NCBI GenBank assembly: GCA_051960855.1
Contig: JBQCDV010000163.1
Coordinates: forward strand, 1 to 18,515
DNA from: JBQCDV01 sp051960855
Lineage (GTDB): Bacteria; Actinomycetota; Actinomycetes; JAJZTN01
DNA: 18,515 nucleotides
Direction: 5' to 3'
The notes beneath the pieces are model-generated. The model ran no database searches. It was given only the letters and a program-made list of their open reading frames with translations, and had not been told where the DNA came from. Of this stretch, positions 1 to 7,464 are shown in pieces (the first letter of the stretch is position 1; each line of letters begins with the position of its first letter). Both the position numbers and the translations under genes were made by a program.

Positions 1-26
1 GCCCGGGGCGGCCGTCCGGGGGGCGG

Positions 27-55
27 CCGCGCCCCCCCCCGCGGGGGGGGCGCGG
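27..55. repeat. GC-only perfect hairpin
   Basis: A 13-bp inverted repeat made only of G and C: the left arm ends in a run of C, the right arm begins with a run of G, and a 3-nt loop (CGC) separates them. Two copies of GCGGCCG lie just to its left. It sits upstream of the acetyltransferase gene and could be a transcript-end hairpin of a gene outside the window, but no T-tract follows. Such homopolymer runs are also prone to sequencing error, so the run lengths should be treated with caution. Confidence 0.45.
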
Positions 56-106
56 TCCGGCGCCGCCTCCCCGCCACTCCAGGAAAACCACTCGCGCCGC
101 CGGTTC

Positions 107-715
107 GTGTCGCCCACAGTTGGCGACGTGACCTCACCGAGCCCAGCTGCGTCGTTCGTCGTCAGGCCCGAGGCGGCAGCCGACCGGGAAGCGGTCGCGT
201 CGCTGCACGCGTCCGCGTTCGACGAGGCCGGGAACGACGCTGGCGGCGGAGCAGGCACCGTTGCTGCCCTGGTGGACGCGCTGCGCCCGCTGGTGCGCCC
301 CGACTGCGGCACCTCCCTGGTCGCTGTGTCCGCCGAGGGCGCCGTCGTGGGCCACGTGCTCGTGACACCGTCTCTGCTCGATGCCCCCGACCGGCTCGTC
401 ACCGTCGGGGTTCTCAGCCCGCTCGGCGTGGCCCCAGCCTGGCAGCGTCAGGGGGTCGGGCGCGCTCTGGTGGCCGCGGCCGTCGAGGTCCTGGACCGGC
501 AGGCGGTCCCGCTGCTGTTCCTCGAGGGAGTCCCCGACTACTACCCGCGTTTGGGCTTCCGCCGCGCAGCCGAGCTCGGCTTCCGCAAGCCCTCGCTGCG
601 GATTCCCGACGAGGCGTTCCAGGTGCTTCCGCTGCGGTCGTACGACCCGGCGCTCACCGGGACCCTCGTCTACGACGCGGTGTTCTGGCAGCAGGACGCG
701 GTGGGACTGCGCTGA
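107..715 (+). CDS. GNAT family N-acetyltransferase (YhbS-like)
   Basis: A 202-residue protein of the GNAT fold, expected to transfer an acetyl group from acetyl-CoA to an amine; the substrate cannot be read from sequence. The acetyl-CoA pyrophosphate loop is visible as QRQGVG (residues 113-118) after the beta-4 strand LSPLGVAP, and the C-terminal LEGVPDYYPRLGF (139-151) is typical of YhbS-like members. The start is uncertain: GTG at 107 gives the full length and GTG at 128 removes seven residues; neither has a clear Shine-Dalgarno. It stands alone, with GC-rich DNA upstream and the tRNA promoter downstream. Confidence is high for the family and low for any specific role. Confidence 0.85.
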   Translation: MSPTVGDVTSPSPAASFVVRPEAAADREAVASLHASAFDEAGNDAGGGAGTVAALVDALRPLVRPDCGTSLVAVSAEGAVVGHVLVTPSLLDAPDRLVTVGVLSPLGVAPAWQRQGVGRALVAAAVEVLDRQAVPLLFLEGVPDYYPRLGFRRAAELGFRKPSLRIPDEAFQVLPLRSYDPALTGTLVYDAVFWQQDAVGLR

Positions 716-743
716 CTCCCGGCTGCCTCTGCTACCCGCGCTT

Positions 744-772
744 TTGGGCCGGGCCGGGAAGTCGGGTAAAGT
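744..772 (+). promoter_or_regulatory. Candidate promoter of the tRNA-Gln/tRNA-Glu unit
   Basis: TTGGGC (744-749), a 17-nt spacer and TAAAGT (767-772) resemble a housekeeping sigma promoter. Transcription would start near 779, leaving a 5' leader of about 50 nt before the tRNA-Gln. No other good candidate lies between the acetyltransferase stop and the tRNA. Confidence 0.5.
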
Positions 773-828
773 CTCTCCTCGGCGCGCAGCGGCCAGGGCT
801 TCTGATCCTGGACGCCGCCGTCTGCCAT

Positions 829-900
829 TGGGGTATGGGGTAATTGGCAGCCCGACGGATTCTGGCTCCGTTAGTCTAGGTTCGAGTCCTGGTACCCCAG
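829..900 (+). tRNA. tRNA-Gln (anticodon CTG)
   Basis: Full cloverleaf. The acceptor stem TGGGGTA (829-835) pairs with TACCCCA (893-899), with discriminator G900. The anticodon stem ACGGA/TCCGT encloses loop TTCTGGC, giving anticodon CTG for CAG codons. The T-arm CTAGG/CCTGG encloses TTCGAGT. CCA is not encoded. In organisms without GlnRS this tRNA is charged with glutamate by GltX and then amidated by GatCAB; gltX lies about 200 bp away on the other strand. Confidence 0.95.
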
Positions 901-976
901 CGGACAGCCCTCCGGCGTGATCCGGTAGGTTGCTCCCCGGTCGAGAGCGGGCTCGCCCCGCTTCCGGCCCCTGTCT

Positions 977-1052
977 GGCCCCGTTGTGTAGCGGCCTAGC
1001 ACGCCGCCCTCTCAAGGCGGTAGCGCGGGTTCGAATCCCGTCGGGGCTACCA
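977..1052 (+). tRNA. tRNA-Glu (anticodon CTC), CCA encoded
   Basis: The acceptor stem GGCCCCG (977-983) pairs with CGGGGCT (1042-1048), with discriminator A1049 and an encoded CCA at 1050-1052. The anticodon stem CCGCC/GGCGG encloses CTCTCAA, giving anticodon CTC for GAG codons. The T-loop is TTCGAAT. It is 76 nt downstream of tRNA-Gln, with no separate promoter evident, so both are probably cut from one transcript. It faces the gene for its own synthetase, gltX. Confidence 0.95.
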
Positions 1053-1064
1053 GCAGGCAGATCG

Positions 1065-1098
1065 ACGAAGCCCCCGAGCTCATGCTCGGGGGCTTCGT
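1065..1098. terminator. Bidirectional hairpin between tRNA-Glu and gltX
   Basis: A perfect 15-bp stem (1065-1079 with 1084-1098) and a 4-nt loop. It lies 12 nt after the tRNA-Glu CCA and 13 nt past the gltX stop codon, so it can end both convergent transcripts. There is no T-tract on either strand, as is common for terminators of high-GC actinobacteria. Confidence 0.8.
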
Positions 1099-1111
1099 TG
1101 TCGCCGACCGG

Positions 1112-2605
1112 CTAGGCCGAAAGACGGGGCTCCAGCTCCTGCAGCCGGGCCATGCTCCGCTCACGGCCCAGGACCTCCATCGACTCGAACAGTGGCGGCG
1201 ATACCCTGCGCCCGGTGATCGCGACCCGGACGGGCGCGAAGGCGAACTTCGGCTTGAGTCCGAGACCCTCGACGAGGGCCGCGCGCAACGCTCCCTCGAT
1301 GGAGCCCGCTGTCCACTCGGGCTGGTCCTGGAGCGCCGCGATCGCTGCACGCAGCGCGTCCCCGGCATCCGGCTTCAGGCTGGACAGTGCGTCCTCCTCC
1401 ACCGCGAAGGACTCCTCCGGCTCGAGCAGGAAGGCGAGCATCCCGCTGGCCTCACCGAGCACCGTGATCCGGTCACGAACCTCGGTCGCCATCGCCCGCA
1501 CGGCCCGCAACTGCTCGGCGGTGGGCTCGGCGTCGACGAGACCGTCGAGCTGCAGGTACGGAAGGACTCGCTCGACGAACTCGTCGGGCGACAACGCCCG
1601 GATGTGCGTGGCGTTGATCGCCTCGCACTTCTTGAGATCGAAGCGCGCGGGGTTGGGGTTGACGCGGCCGATCTCGAAGGCCTCCACCATCTCCTGCAGC
1701 GAGAAGATGTCGCGGTCGTCGGCGATGGCCCAGCCGAGCAGCGCCAGGTAGTTGAGCAGCCCCTCGGGCAGGAAGCCGCGTTCGCGGTAGCGCAGCAGGT
1801 GGGACTCCGGATCACGCTTGGACAGCTTGCGGTTGCCCTCACCCATGACGTAGGGAAGGTGGCCGAACGCGATCGGGTTGCCTTCTCCCACGCCGAGGTC
1901 GGCGAGAGCGGCGTGCAGGGCGATCTGACGCGGCGTGGACGAGAGCAGGTCCTCCCCCCGCAGGACGTGCGTGATCCCCATCAGCGCGTCGTCGACGGGG
2001 TTGACCAGCGTGTAGAGGGGCTGGCCGTTGGCACGCACGATCACGTAGTCGCTGACGTGCTCGGCACCGAACGTGAGCTCCCCGCGCACCAGGTCGGTGA
2101 AGGTCAGGTCGGTGCCTGGCATCTTGAAGCGGAGCACCGCCTCGCGGCCTTCGCTGCGGTAGGCCTCGCGCTGCTCGTCGGTGAGGACGCGGCAGTGCCC
2201 GTCGTACCCGGACGGACGGCCCTCGGCCCGCGCCTGCTCGCGACGCTCGTCGAGCTCCTCGGGGGTGCAGAAGCACTCGTAGGCGTAGCCGCCCTCGTGC
2301 AGCCGGCGCGCGACGTCGGCATAGACGTCCATCCGCTGGGACTGGCGGTAGGGCGCGTGGGGACCGCCCACCTCGGGGCCCTCGTCCCAGGTCAGCCCCA
2401 ACCAGCGCAGCACGTCGAGGATCGCGGTGTAACTCTCCTCGCTGTCACGCGCCGCGTCGGTGTCCTCGATGCGGAAGACGAAGGTGCCGCCGTGGTGACG
2501 GGCGAAGGCCCAGTTGAACAGCGCGGTCCGGGCGAGTCCGACGTGCGGGGAGCCCGTCGGCGAGGGGCAGAAGCGCACCCGCACCGGCCCTGTCACCTCA
2601 GCCAC
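1112..2605 (-). CDS. gltX: Glutamyl-tRNA synthetase
   Basis: Class I synthetase of 497 residues that attaches glutamate to tRNA-Glu in the cytoplasm, and probably to tRNA-Gln as well (non-discriminating) if, as in most actinobacteria, GlnRS is absent; that part is inference. The HIGH-type signature is FCPSPTGSPHVG (residues 12-23) and the KMSKS-type loop is KLSKR (260-264). FRIEDTD (44-50) and LRGEDLL (215-221) are also family motifs. The length is normal. The GTG start at 2605 lies inside the 3' end of the upstream FAH gene (8-nt overlap), indicating translational coupling. The convergent neighbour is the tRNA-Glu gene itself. Confidence 0.96.
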   Translation of the reverse strand: MAEVTGPVRVRFCPSPTGSPHVGLARTALFNWAFARHHGGTFVFRIEDTDAARDSEESYTAILDVLRWLGLTWDEGPEVGGPHAPYRQSQRMDVYADVARRLHEGGYAYECFCTPEELDERREQARAEGRPSGYDGHCRVLTDEQREAYRSEGREAVLRFKMPGTDLTFTDLVRGELTFGAEHVSDYVIVRANGQPLYTLVNPVDDALMGITHVLRGEDLLSSTPRQIALHAALADLGVGEGNPIAFGHLPYVMGEGNRKLSKRDPESHLLRYRERGFLPEGLLNYLALLGWAIADDRDIFSLQEMVEAFEIGRVNPNPARFDLKKCEAINATHIRALSPDEFVERVLPYLQLDGLVDAEPTAEQLRAVRAMATEVRDRITVLGEASGMLAFLLEPEESFAVEEDALSSLKPDAGDALRAAIAALQDQPEWTAGSIEGALRAALVEGLGLKPKFAFAPVRVAITGRRVSPPLFESMEVLGRERSMARLQELEPRLSA

Positions 2606-3377
2606 GTGACACCACCGGGTTGGACAGAGTGCCGATCCGCTCGACCGTCACGGACACGGTGTCTCCCGGTTCCATGGGTCCGACGCCGGCCGGTGTCCCG
2701 GTGAGCAGCAGATCGCCGGGCAGCAGCGTCATCACGGCGGTCACGTGGGCAATCAGGGTGCCGAGATCGTGCACCAGCTCCGACGTGCGCCCTGACTGCT
2801 TGACGTCGCCGTTGAGCTCGGTGGTGAGTGCGAGGTCGGAGGCGTCGAGCTGCGTCTCGATCCACGGTCCGACCGGACAGAAGGTGTCGAAGCCCTTGGA
2901 CCGCGTCCACTGCCCGTCGCTGCGCTGCAGGTCCCGGGCGGTGACGTCGTTGGCGACGGTGTAGCCGAAGACCACGTCCTGCCACCGCTCGCGCGGCACG
3001 TCCTTGCAGATCCGGCCGATGACCAGGGCCAGCTCGCCCTCGTAGTGCAGCTCCTGCGTCTGCCGCGGGTAGACGATCGCGTCGCCTGGCCCGATCACCG
3101 ACGTGTTGGGCTTGAGGAAGAACAGCGGCTCCCCCGGTGCCTCCCCACCCATCTCGCGGGCGTGGTCGTGGTAGTTCTTGCCGATGCAGACAACCTTGCT
3201 GCGCGGGATCACCGGCGCCAGCAGGCGCGCGTCGGCCAGCGGGATCCGCTGACCGGTGAAGGTGATCTGCTGGAACAGCGGGTCTCCTGCCACCACCGCG
3301 ACGACGGCGTCCCCGCCGTCGCCTTCCACCACGCCGTAGACCGGCTCGTCGTCGACACTGACTCGGGCGATACGCAC
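2598..3377 (-). CDS. Fumarylacetoacetate hydrolase (FAH) family protein
   Basis: A 259-residue single-domain FAH protein. Known relatives are metal-dependent hydrolases, decarboxylases or isomerases of 2-oxo acids (fumarylpyruvate hydrolase, HHDD isomerase, oxaloacetate decarboxylase of the FAHD1 type); the substrate cannot be assigned here. The metal ligands are visible as HYEGE with Glu113 and Glu115, and Asp144 in ANDVTARDLQ. GKNYHDHA (67-74) is the usual lid/active-site segment. The GTG start at 3377 fits a leaderless mRNA because TAGGGT ends 6 nt before it. The 3' end overlaps gltX by 8 nt, so the two form an operon. This gltX neighbourhood is common in actinobacteria, but no functional link is known to me. 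Confidence 0.88.
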   Translation of the reverse strand: MRIARVSVDDEPVYGVVEGDGGDAVVAVVAGDPLFQQITFTGQRIPLADARLLAPVIPRSKVVCIGKNYHDHAREMGGEAPGEPLFFLKPNTSVIGPGDAIVYPRQTQELHYEGELALVIGRICKDVPRERWQDVVFGYTVANDVTARDLQRSDGQWTRSKGFDTFCPVGPWIETQLDASDLALTTELNGDVKQSGRTSELVHDLGTLIAHVTAVMTLLPGDLLLTGTPAGVGPMEPGDTVSVTVERIGTLSNPVVSRG

Positions 3378-3383
3378 GCCCCG

Positions 3384-3389
3384 ACCCTA
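3384..3389 (-). promoter_or_regulatory. -10 element for a leaderless FAH-gltX transcript
   Basis: TAGGGT on the minus strand matches TANNNT and is followed by 6 nt and then the GTG start at 3377, putting the likely transcription start at the first base of the codon. No clear -35 is seen. Confidence 0.45.
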
Positions 3390-3444
3390 CCGACCCCTCC
3401 TGCGAGCCCGGCGAGCGCGGATCCTGCGACTACCCTGGTTGCTC

Positions 3445-4389
3445 GTGCCCGACCTGACCGCAGACGTCGTGCGCCCGCTGCGCACGGTCCTCCCGGAGGG
3501 CGAGTGGCAGCAGCGGCAGGCGTTCCATGAGACGCGGGTCGACGCCTGGGTGACGCCTCACCTGCAGCGGCGCGAGCGCGGCGAGAAGCACCCGGTGCAG
3601 GACTTCCTCTTCTCCTACTACTCCTTCCGCCCGGCGCAGCTGCGGCGCTGGCATCCCGGCCTCGGCGTCGGCCTGAGTATCACCAGCCCGAACGCCGCGC
3701 GCGCGTGGCTGGGCCAGCGCGGTTACGCGCGCGTCCCGACGGACTGTCCGAACGCCGCCGCGCGCGGTGAGGTCGTGGCCCTCGACCCCGCCGGTCTGTC
3801 GCCCGCTCTCGTTGCGACCGCCACCGAGCTGCGCGCGCTGCTCGCGGCTACCGCAGCCCGCGCTGCGTCGTTCGGCTGTCTGGGGTTGCACGAATGGGCG
3901 ATGGTCTACCGCCGCGGCGAGCAGCGGCGACACGAGGCCTGGCCGCTGCGATTGGGAGCGGCCGGCACCGATGCCGTCGTCGAGGGCGCCACGCTGCGCT
4001 GCACGCACTTCGACGCGTTCCGGTTCTTCACCCCGGAGGCGGAGCCGCGCAACGCCTGGCGGCCGCGCTCGGACACGCGGTCGGAACTCGAGCAGCCGGG
4101 GTGCCTGCACGCGACGATGGACCTCTACAAGGCGGCCTATCGGCTCTCTCCGGCGGTCGGCTCCGAGCTCGTCGCGGACTGCTTCGAACTGGCACGGGAG
4201 GTCCGCGAGCTGGACATGCGGGCCTCGCCGTACGACCTGCGGGAGCTGGGCTACGAGCCGGTCGCGATTGAGACCGCCGAGGGGCGCGCGGAGTACGTGC
4301 GACGGCAGCGGGAGTTCGCCGAGCGCGGCCAGGTGCTGCGGCAGCGGCTGCTCACCGAGGTCGAGCTGCTCCTGGCCGCGGCTGCCTGA
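3445..4389 (+). CDS. Conserved actinobacterial protein, '3-methyladenine DNA glycosylase'-like
   Basis: A 314-residue soluble protein without signal peptide or membrane segment. It resembles actinobacterial proteins that databases often label 3-methyladenine DNA glycosylase; I see no helix-hairpin-helix or other known glycosylase motif, so the function is unproven. Conserved-looking blocks are HPVQDFLFSYYSFRPAQLRRW (residues 49-69), GLHEWAMVYR (147-156), HFDAFRFFTP (188-197), EQPGCLHATMDLYK (216-229) and LDMRASPYDL (256-265), rich in His, Asp, Tyr and Arg as in an enzyme or nucleic-acid binder. GTG at 3445 is chosen; TACCCT (3431-3436) ends 8 nt before it, suggesting a leaderless or nearly leaderless mRNA. 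It diverges from the FAH gene and ends 3 nt from the cimA stop. Confidence 0.6.
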   Translation: MPDLTADVVRPLRTVLPEGEWQQRQAFHETRVDAWVTPHLQRRERGEKHPVQDFLFSYYSFRPAQLRRWHPGLGVGLSITSPNAARAWLGQRGYARVPTDCPNAAARGEVVALDPAGLSPALVATATELRALLAATAARAASFGCLGLHEWAMVYRRGEQRRHEAWPLRLGAAGTDAVVEGATLRCTHFDAFRFFTPEAEPRNAWRPRSDTRSELEQPGCLHATMDLYKAAYRLSPAVGSELVADCFELAREVRELDMRASPYDLRELGYEPVAIETAEGRAEYVRRQREFAERGQVLRQRLLTEVELLLAAAA

Positions 4390-4392
4390 CCG

Positions 4393-6075
4393 CTACTGCG
4401 GCTCCACTCCCTGCCGCAGCAGTCCGTAGACCAGTCCGTCCACGAGGGCCTCCCAGGACGCCTCGAGGATGTTCGCGCCCACGCCCACGGTCTCCCAGGA
4501 GGTCACCCCGTCGGAGGTCTCGACGAGGACGCGCGTGACGGCGTCGGTCCCGTGAGCGGCGTCGGTGATGCGGACCTTGTAGTCGATGAGCTCGAGCTTC
4601 TCGATCTCCGGGTGCACCTGGCCGATAGCGGTGCGCAGGGCGGCGTCGAGGGCGTTGACAGGACCGTTGCCCTCCCCCGTGGCCACGACGCGGGCGTCGC
4701 CGAAGTGAAGCTTGACGGTTGCCTCGCTCTCGGCCGTGTCGGCGGGCCGGTCACGGGTCGGCGCGTGCGGCGCGTGCGGCGCTGGCTGCGGCGGGTGGGA
4801 CTCGGTGATGACGCGCCACGACTCGACGGTGAAGAACGACGGTCGCGCCCCCTCGACCATCTCCCGCAGCAGCAGCTCGAAGGACGCGTCCGCGGCCTCG
4901 AACGTGTATCCCGCTGCCTCGAGCGCCTTGACCCGGCCCGTGATCGTCGATACGAGCTCGGGATCGCCGAGCTCGTATCCCAGCGCCCGGCCCTTGAGCT
5001 CGATGCTCGCGCGACCGGCCATGTCACTGACCAGCATCCGCATGTCGTTGCCGACGGCTGCGGGGTCGATGTGCTGGTAGAGGTCCGGGTCGATCCGGAC
5101 CGCGCTGGCGTGCAGGCCCGCCTTGTGAGCGAAGGCGCTGGCACCGACGTAGGGCTGTCGGCTGTAAGGCACGACATTGGTGACCTCGCTGATCGCGTGC
5201 GCGATCCGCGTGGCCTCCGCGAGCCGCTGTGGCGGCAGGACAGGGGTGTGGAGCTTGAGCTCGAGGTTGGAGACGACAGCGAGCAGGTCGGCGTTACCGG
5301 TCCGCTCGCCGTAACCGTTGACGGTGCCCTGGATGTGGCGGGCACCGGAGGCGACGGCCGCCAGGCTGTTGGCGACGGCGCACCCGGTGTCGTTGTGGCA
5401 GTGGATGCCGATAAGCGCGCCCGATGAGGAGCCGTCGGCGCCGGCTGTCCCGCCCGCCGCGTGACCGACCTCGTCCGGAGTCAGCCCGAGCGCGCGGACC
5501 ACGTCGCCGACGGTGTCCTCGATCTCGGCGGGGAGCATGCCGCCGTTGGTGTCGCAGAGGGCCAGGACCTCCGCGCCCTCCTCGAGCGCGGTCTCCAGCA
5601 CCCGGAGGGCGTAGCCGCGGTCGGAGCGCCAGCCGTCGAAGAAGTGCTCGGCGTCGAGGAACACCCGGCGGCCGTGGCCGCGCAGGTGGTGCACGGTGTC
5701 GCGCACCATCGCCAGGTTCTCCTCCAGCGTCGTGCGCAGCGCCACCTCGACGTGGCGGCCGTGACTCTTGGCGACGAGCGTGACGACGGGGGTCTGGGCG
5801 TCGAGCAGTGCCTGCACGAGGGGGTCGGCCGCCGCGGTGGTGCCGGCCCGGCGAGTGGATCCAAACGCGGCCAGGGAGGCGTGCTGCAGGTCCAGCTCGG
5901 ACTGCGCCCGTCGGAAGAACTCCGTGTCCTTCGGGTTGGCCCCCGGCCACCCGCCCTCGATGTAGCCCACCCCCAGCTCGTCCAGGTGCCGGGCGATCGC
6001 CAGCTTGTCGGCCACCGAGAGCGACAGCCCCTCCTGCTGGGCGCCGTCTCGCAACGTCGTGTCGTAGACGTGCAC
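4393..6075 (-). CDS. cimA: (R)-citramalate synthase
   Basis: A 560-residue enzyme of the LeuA/HMGL family that condenses pyruvate with acetyl-CoA to citramalate, which is converted (by LeuCD and LeuB-type enzymes) to 2-oxobutyrate for isoleucine. YDTTLRDGAQQEGL (residues 4-17; Arg9, Asp10) and the metal-binding HCHND (His225, His227) are clear, as is NGYGERTGNADL. AFAHKAGLHASAV (314-326) is typical, and the C-terminal part (from about 450) is the LeuA-type allosteric domain with GNGPVNALDAALR. GIEGGWPGANPKD-type spacing separates CimA from LeuA. The start is GTG 6075 because AGGAGG lies 4 nt upstream; an earlier GTG at 6096 would place the SD inside the gene. It is preceded by an Ile-codon attenuator. 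Confidence 0.9.
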   Translation of the reverse strand: MHVYDTTLRDGAQQEGLSLSVADKLAIARHLDELGVGYIEGGWPGANPKDTEFFRRAQSELDLQHASLAAFGSTRRAGTTAAADPLVQALLDAQTPVVTLVAKSHGRHVEVALRTTLEENLAMVRDTVHHLRGHGRRVFLDAEHFFDGWRSDRGYALRVLETALEEGAEVLALCDTNGGMLPAEIEDTVGDVVRALGLTPDEVGHAAGGTAGADGSSSGALIGIHCHNDTGCAVANSLAAVASGARHIQGTVNGYGERTGNADLLAVVSNLELKLHTPVLPPQRLAEATRIAHAISEVTNVVPYSRQPYVGASAFAHKAGLHASAVRIDPDLYQHIDPAAVGNDMRMLVSDMAGRASIELKGRALGYELGDPELVSTITGRVKALEAAGYTFEAADASFELLLREMVEGARPSFFTVESWRVITESHPPQPAPHAPHAPTRDRPADTAESEATVKLHFGDARVVATGEGNGPVNALDAALRTAIGQVHPEIEKLELIDYKVRITDAAHGTDAVTRVLVETSDGVTSWETVGVGANILEASWEALVDGLVYGLLRQGVEPQ

Positions 6076-6161
6076 GAGTCCTCCTCTGGACCGCACTGCG
6101 ACAGGTCATCGAGCTCGCGCGCCGCTGCGCTGCGCCCGCGATAGCCCTCAGGCCACACAAC

Positions 6162-6191
6162 AAAAAGACCCCCCGCAGGATGCGAGAGGTC
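6162..6191 (-). terminator. Attenuator terminator in the cimA leader
   Basis: An 11-bp stem with G-U pairs (6167-6177 with 6181-6191), a 3-nt loop and then a T5 tract (minus strand 6166-6162). It lies between the short leader ORF and cimA, about 90 nt before the cimA start, which is the position expected of an attenuator and not of a gene end. Confidence 0.75.
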
Positions 6192-6233
6192 AGCGCGTCG
6201 GCCCCGACTCGATGGTCGTGAGGGCGACGCGCT
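6192..6233 (-). promoter_or_regulatory. Leader hairpin overlapping the stop codon of the cimA leader peptide
   Basis: AGCGCGTCG pairs perfectly with CGACGCGCT (9 bp), with a further CCC/GGG and GAC/GTC pairing inside. The first base of the stem is the last base of the leader TGA codon, so a ribosome at the stop would hold the hairpin open. It directly abuts the terminator stem. Confidence 0.65.
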
Positions 6234-6256
6234 CAGGTAATGATTCGTCCGGACAT
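6233..6256 (-). CDS. cimA leader peptide MSGRIIT
   Basis: A seven-codon reading frame, Met-Ser-Gly-Arg-Ile-Ile-Thr, ending TGA, with consecutive Ile codons ATC ATT. GGAAG sits just before the ATG but closer than usual. It is followed at once by a stable hairpin and a T-tailed terminator, then cimA. Ribosome stalling at the Ile codons under isoleucine shortage would change folding of the hairpins and let RNA polymerase reach cimA. The structure and codons are seen; the mechanism is inferred by analogy with classical ilv/leu/trp attenuators. Confidence 0.65.
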   Translation of the reverse strand: MSGRIIT

Positions 6257-6289
6257 CTCTTCCAGAGTGCCGCGGTGGCCACGATCCGG

Positions 6290-6322
6290 GAAGGGCCGGT
6301 CCAGCATGTGGACCGGCCCTTC
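6290..6322 (-). terminator. ilvE downstream hairpin
   Basis: A perfect 14-bp stem with a 5-nt loop beginning 23 nt after the ilvE stop codon. There is no T-tract. It probably ends or stabilises the ilvE message; some read-through could feed the cimA leader, as no clear promoter is visible between this hairpin and the leader ATG. Confidence 0.7.
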
Positions 6323-6345
6323 GCCGTGGCTTGCTCTCGGCCTCG

Positions 6346-7458
6346 TCATACGAGGCGGGTCATCCAGCCGTGCGTGTCCTCGCTGCGGCCGTACTGGACG
6401 TCCAGCAGTGCCTGCCGCACCGCTGTCGCGACGGGGCCGGCCTCCTCCGTGCCACTGGGCGTGACGTACTCGCCGTCGCCGCTCACGAGCTTGCCGACGG
6501 GGGTGATGACCGCGGCCGTGCCACAGGCGAAGACCTCGGTGATGGACCCGTCTGCGACTCCCGCCTGCCACTCCTCCGCGCTCACGCGCCGCTCCTCGAC
6601 CTCGTGGCCGAGCTGCTTGGCCAGGGTCAGGATCGAGTCGCGGGTGACGCCCTCGAGGATCGTGCCGGTTAGCGAGGGCGTGACGATGCGGCCGTCGGCG
6701 GTGACGAAGTAGAGGTTCATACCGCCGAGCTCCTCGATCCAGCGGCCCTCGCTCGCGTCGAGGAAGCACACCTGGTCGCACCCGTGGGTGTAGGCCTCCT
6801 GCTGGGCCACCAGGCTCGCGGCGTAGTTGCCGCCGCACTTGGCCGCTCCCGTGCCACCCGGAGCCGCCCGCGTGTAGTCACGCGACAGCCAGATGGACAC
6901 CGGCGTGACGCCCTTGCTGAAGTAGGCGCCGGCGGGGGAGGCGATGAGGCAGTAGGTGACCTGCCGGGCCGGCCGCACGCCGAGGAAGGCTTCGCTGGCG
7001 AACATGAACGGCCGCAGGTAGAGCGAGGTCTCCCCTCCCGACGGCACCCAGTCCCGGTCCACCGACACCAGCGCCGAGATCGAGGCAAGGAAGTCCTCGG
7101 CGGGCAGCTCGGGCAGCGCCAGCCGACGCGCGGAGCGCTGGAAGCGGGCGGCGTTGGCCCCGGGCCGGAAGCCCCAGATGGAGCCGTCCTGCCACCGGTA
7201 GGCCTTGAGCCCCTCGAAGATCTCCTGCGCGTAGTGCAGGACAGCCGCGGCCGGGTCGAGGGAGATGGGACCGTAGGCGCGCACCTGCGCGTCGTGCCAC
7301 GACTCCTCCGGCGTCCAGGTCGCGATCGCCATGTGGTCGGTGAAGAAGTTGCCGAAACCGGGGGCAGCGAGGATCTCCTCGCGACGAACGGCGTCGGTGG
7401 GGTGCGGCGTGGGCGTGACCGCGAAGGTCAGGCCGCTGGCAGCCTCGGTCGTGGTCAT
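6346..7458 (-). CDS. ilvE: Branched-chain amino acid aminotransferase
   Basis: A 370-residue fold-type IV PLP enzyme that transfers the amino group between glutamate and the 2-oxo acids of leucine, isoleucine and valine, the last step of all three pathways. The PLP lysine is Lys207 in GAAKCGGNYAASL. EIFEGLKAYR (79-88), FRPGANAARF (97-106) and LYLRPFMFAS (146-155) are class signatures, and SLTGTILEGVTRDSIL near the C-terminus contacts the cofactor phosphate. Start ATG 7458 has no good Shine-Dalgarno, but TAGTTT ends 6 nt before it, so a leaderless transcript is likely. It follows leuB by 51 nt and so may be expressed both from the ilv operon and from its own promoter. Confidence 0.95.
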   Translation of the reverse strand: MTTTEAASGLTFAVTPTPHPTDAVRREEILAAPGFGNFFTDHMAIATWTPEESWHDAQVRAYGPISLDPAAAVLHYAQEIFEGLKAYRWQDGSIWGFRPGANAARFQRSARRLALPELPAEDFLASISALVSVDRDWVPSGGETSLYLRPFMFASEAFLGVRPARQVTYCLIASPAGAYFSKGVTPVSIWLSRDYTRAAPGGTGAAKCGGNYAASLVAQQEAYTHGCDQVCFLDASEGRWIEELGGMNLYFVTADGRIVTPSLTGTILEGVTRDSILTLAKQLGHEVEERRVSAEEWQAGVADGSITEVFACGTAAVITPVGKLVSGDGEYVTPSGTEEAGPVATAVRQALLDVQYGRSEDTHGWMTRLV

Positions 7459-7464
7459 GTCGGC

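Noticed and set aside
1082..2704. Long plus-strand reading frame opposite gltX
   Set aside because: It mirrors gltX on the other strand; in high-GC DNA the antisense of a gene often lacks stops. The translation has no recognisable domain, while gltX has clear motifs.
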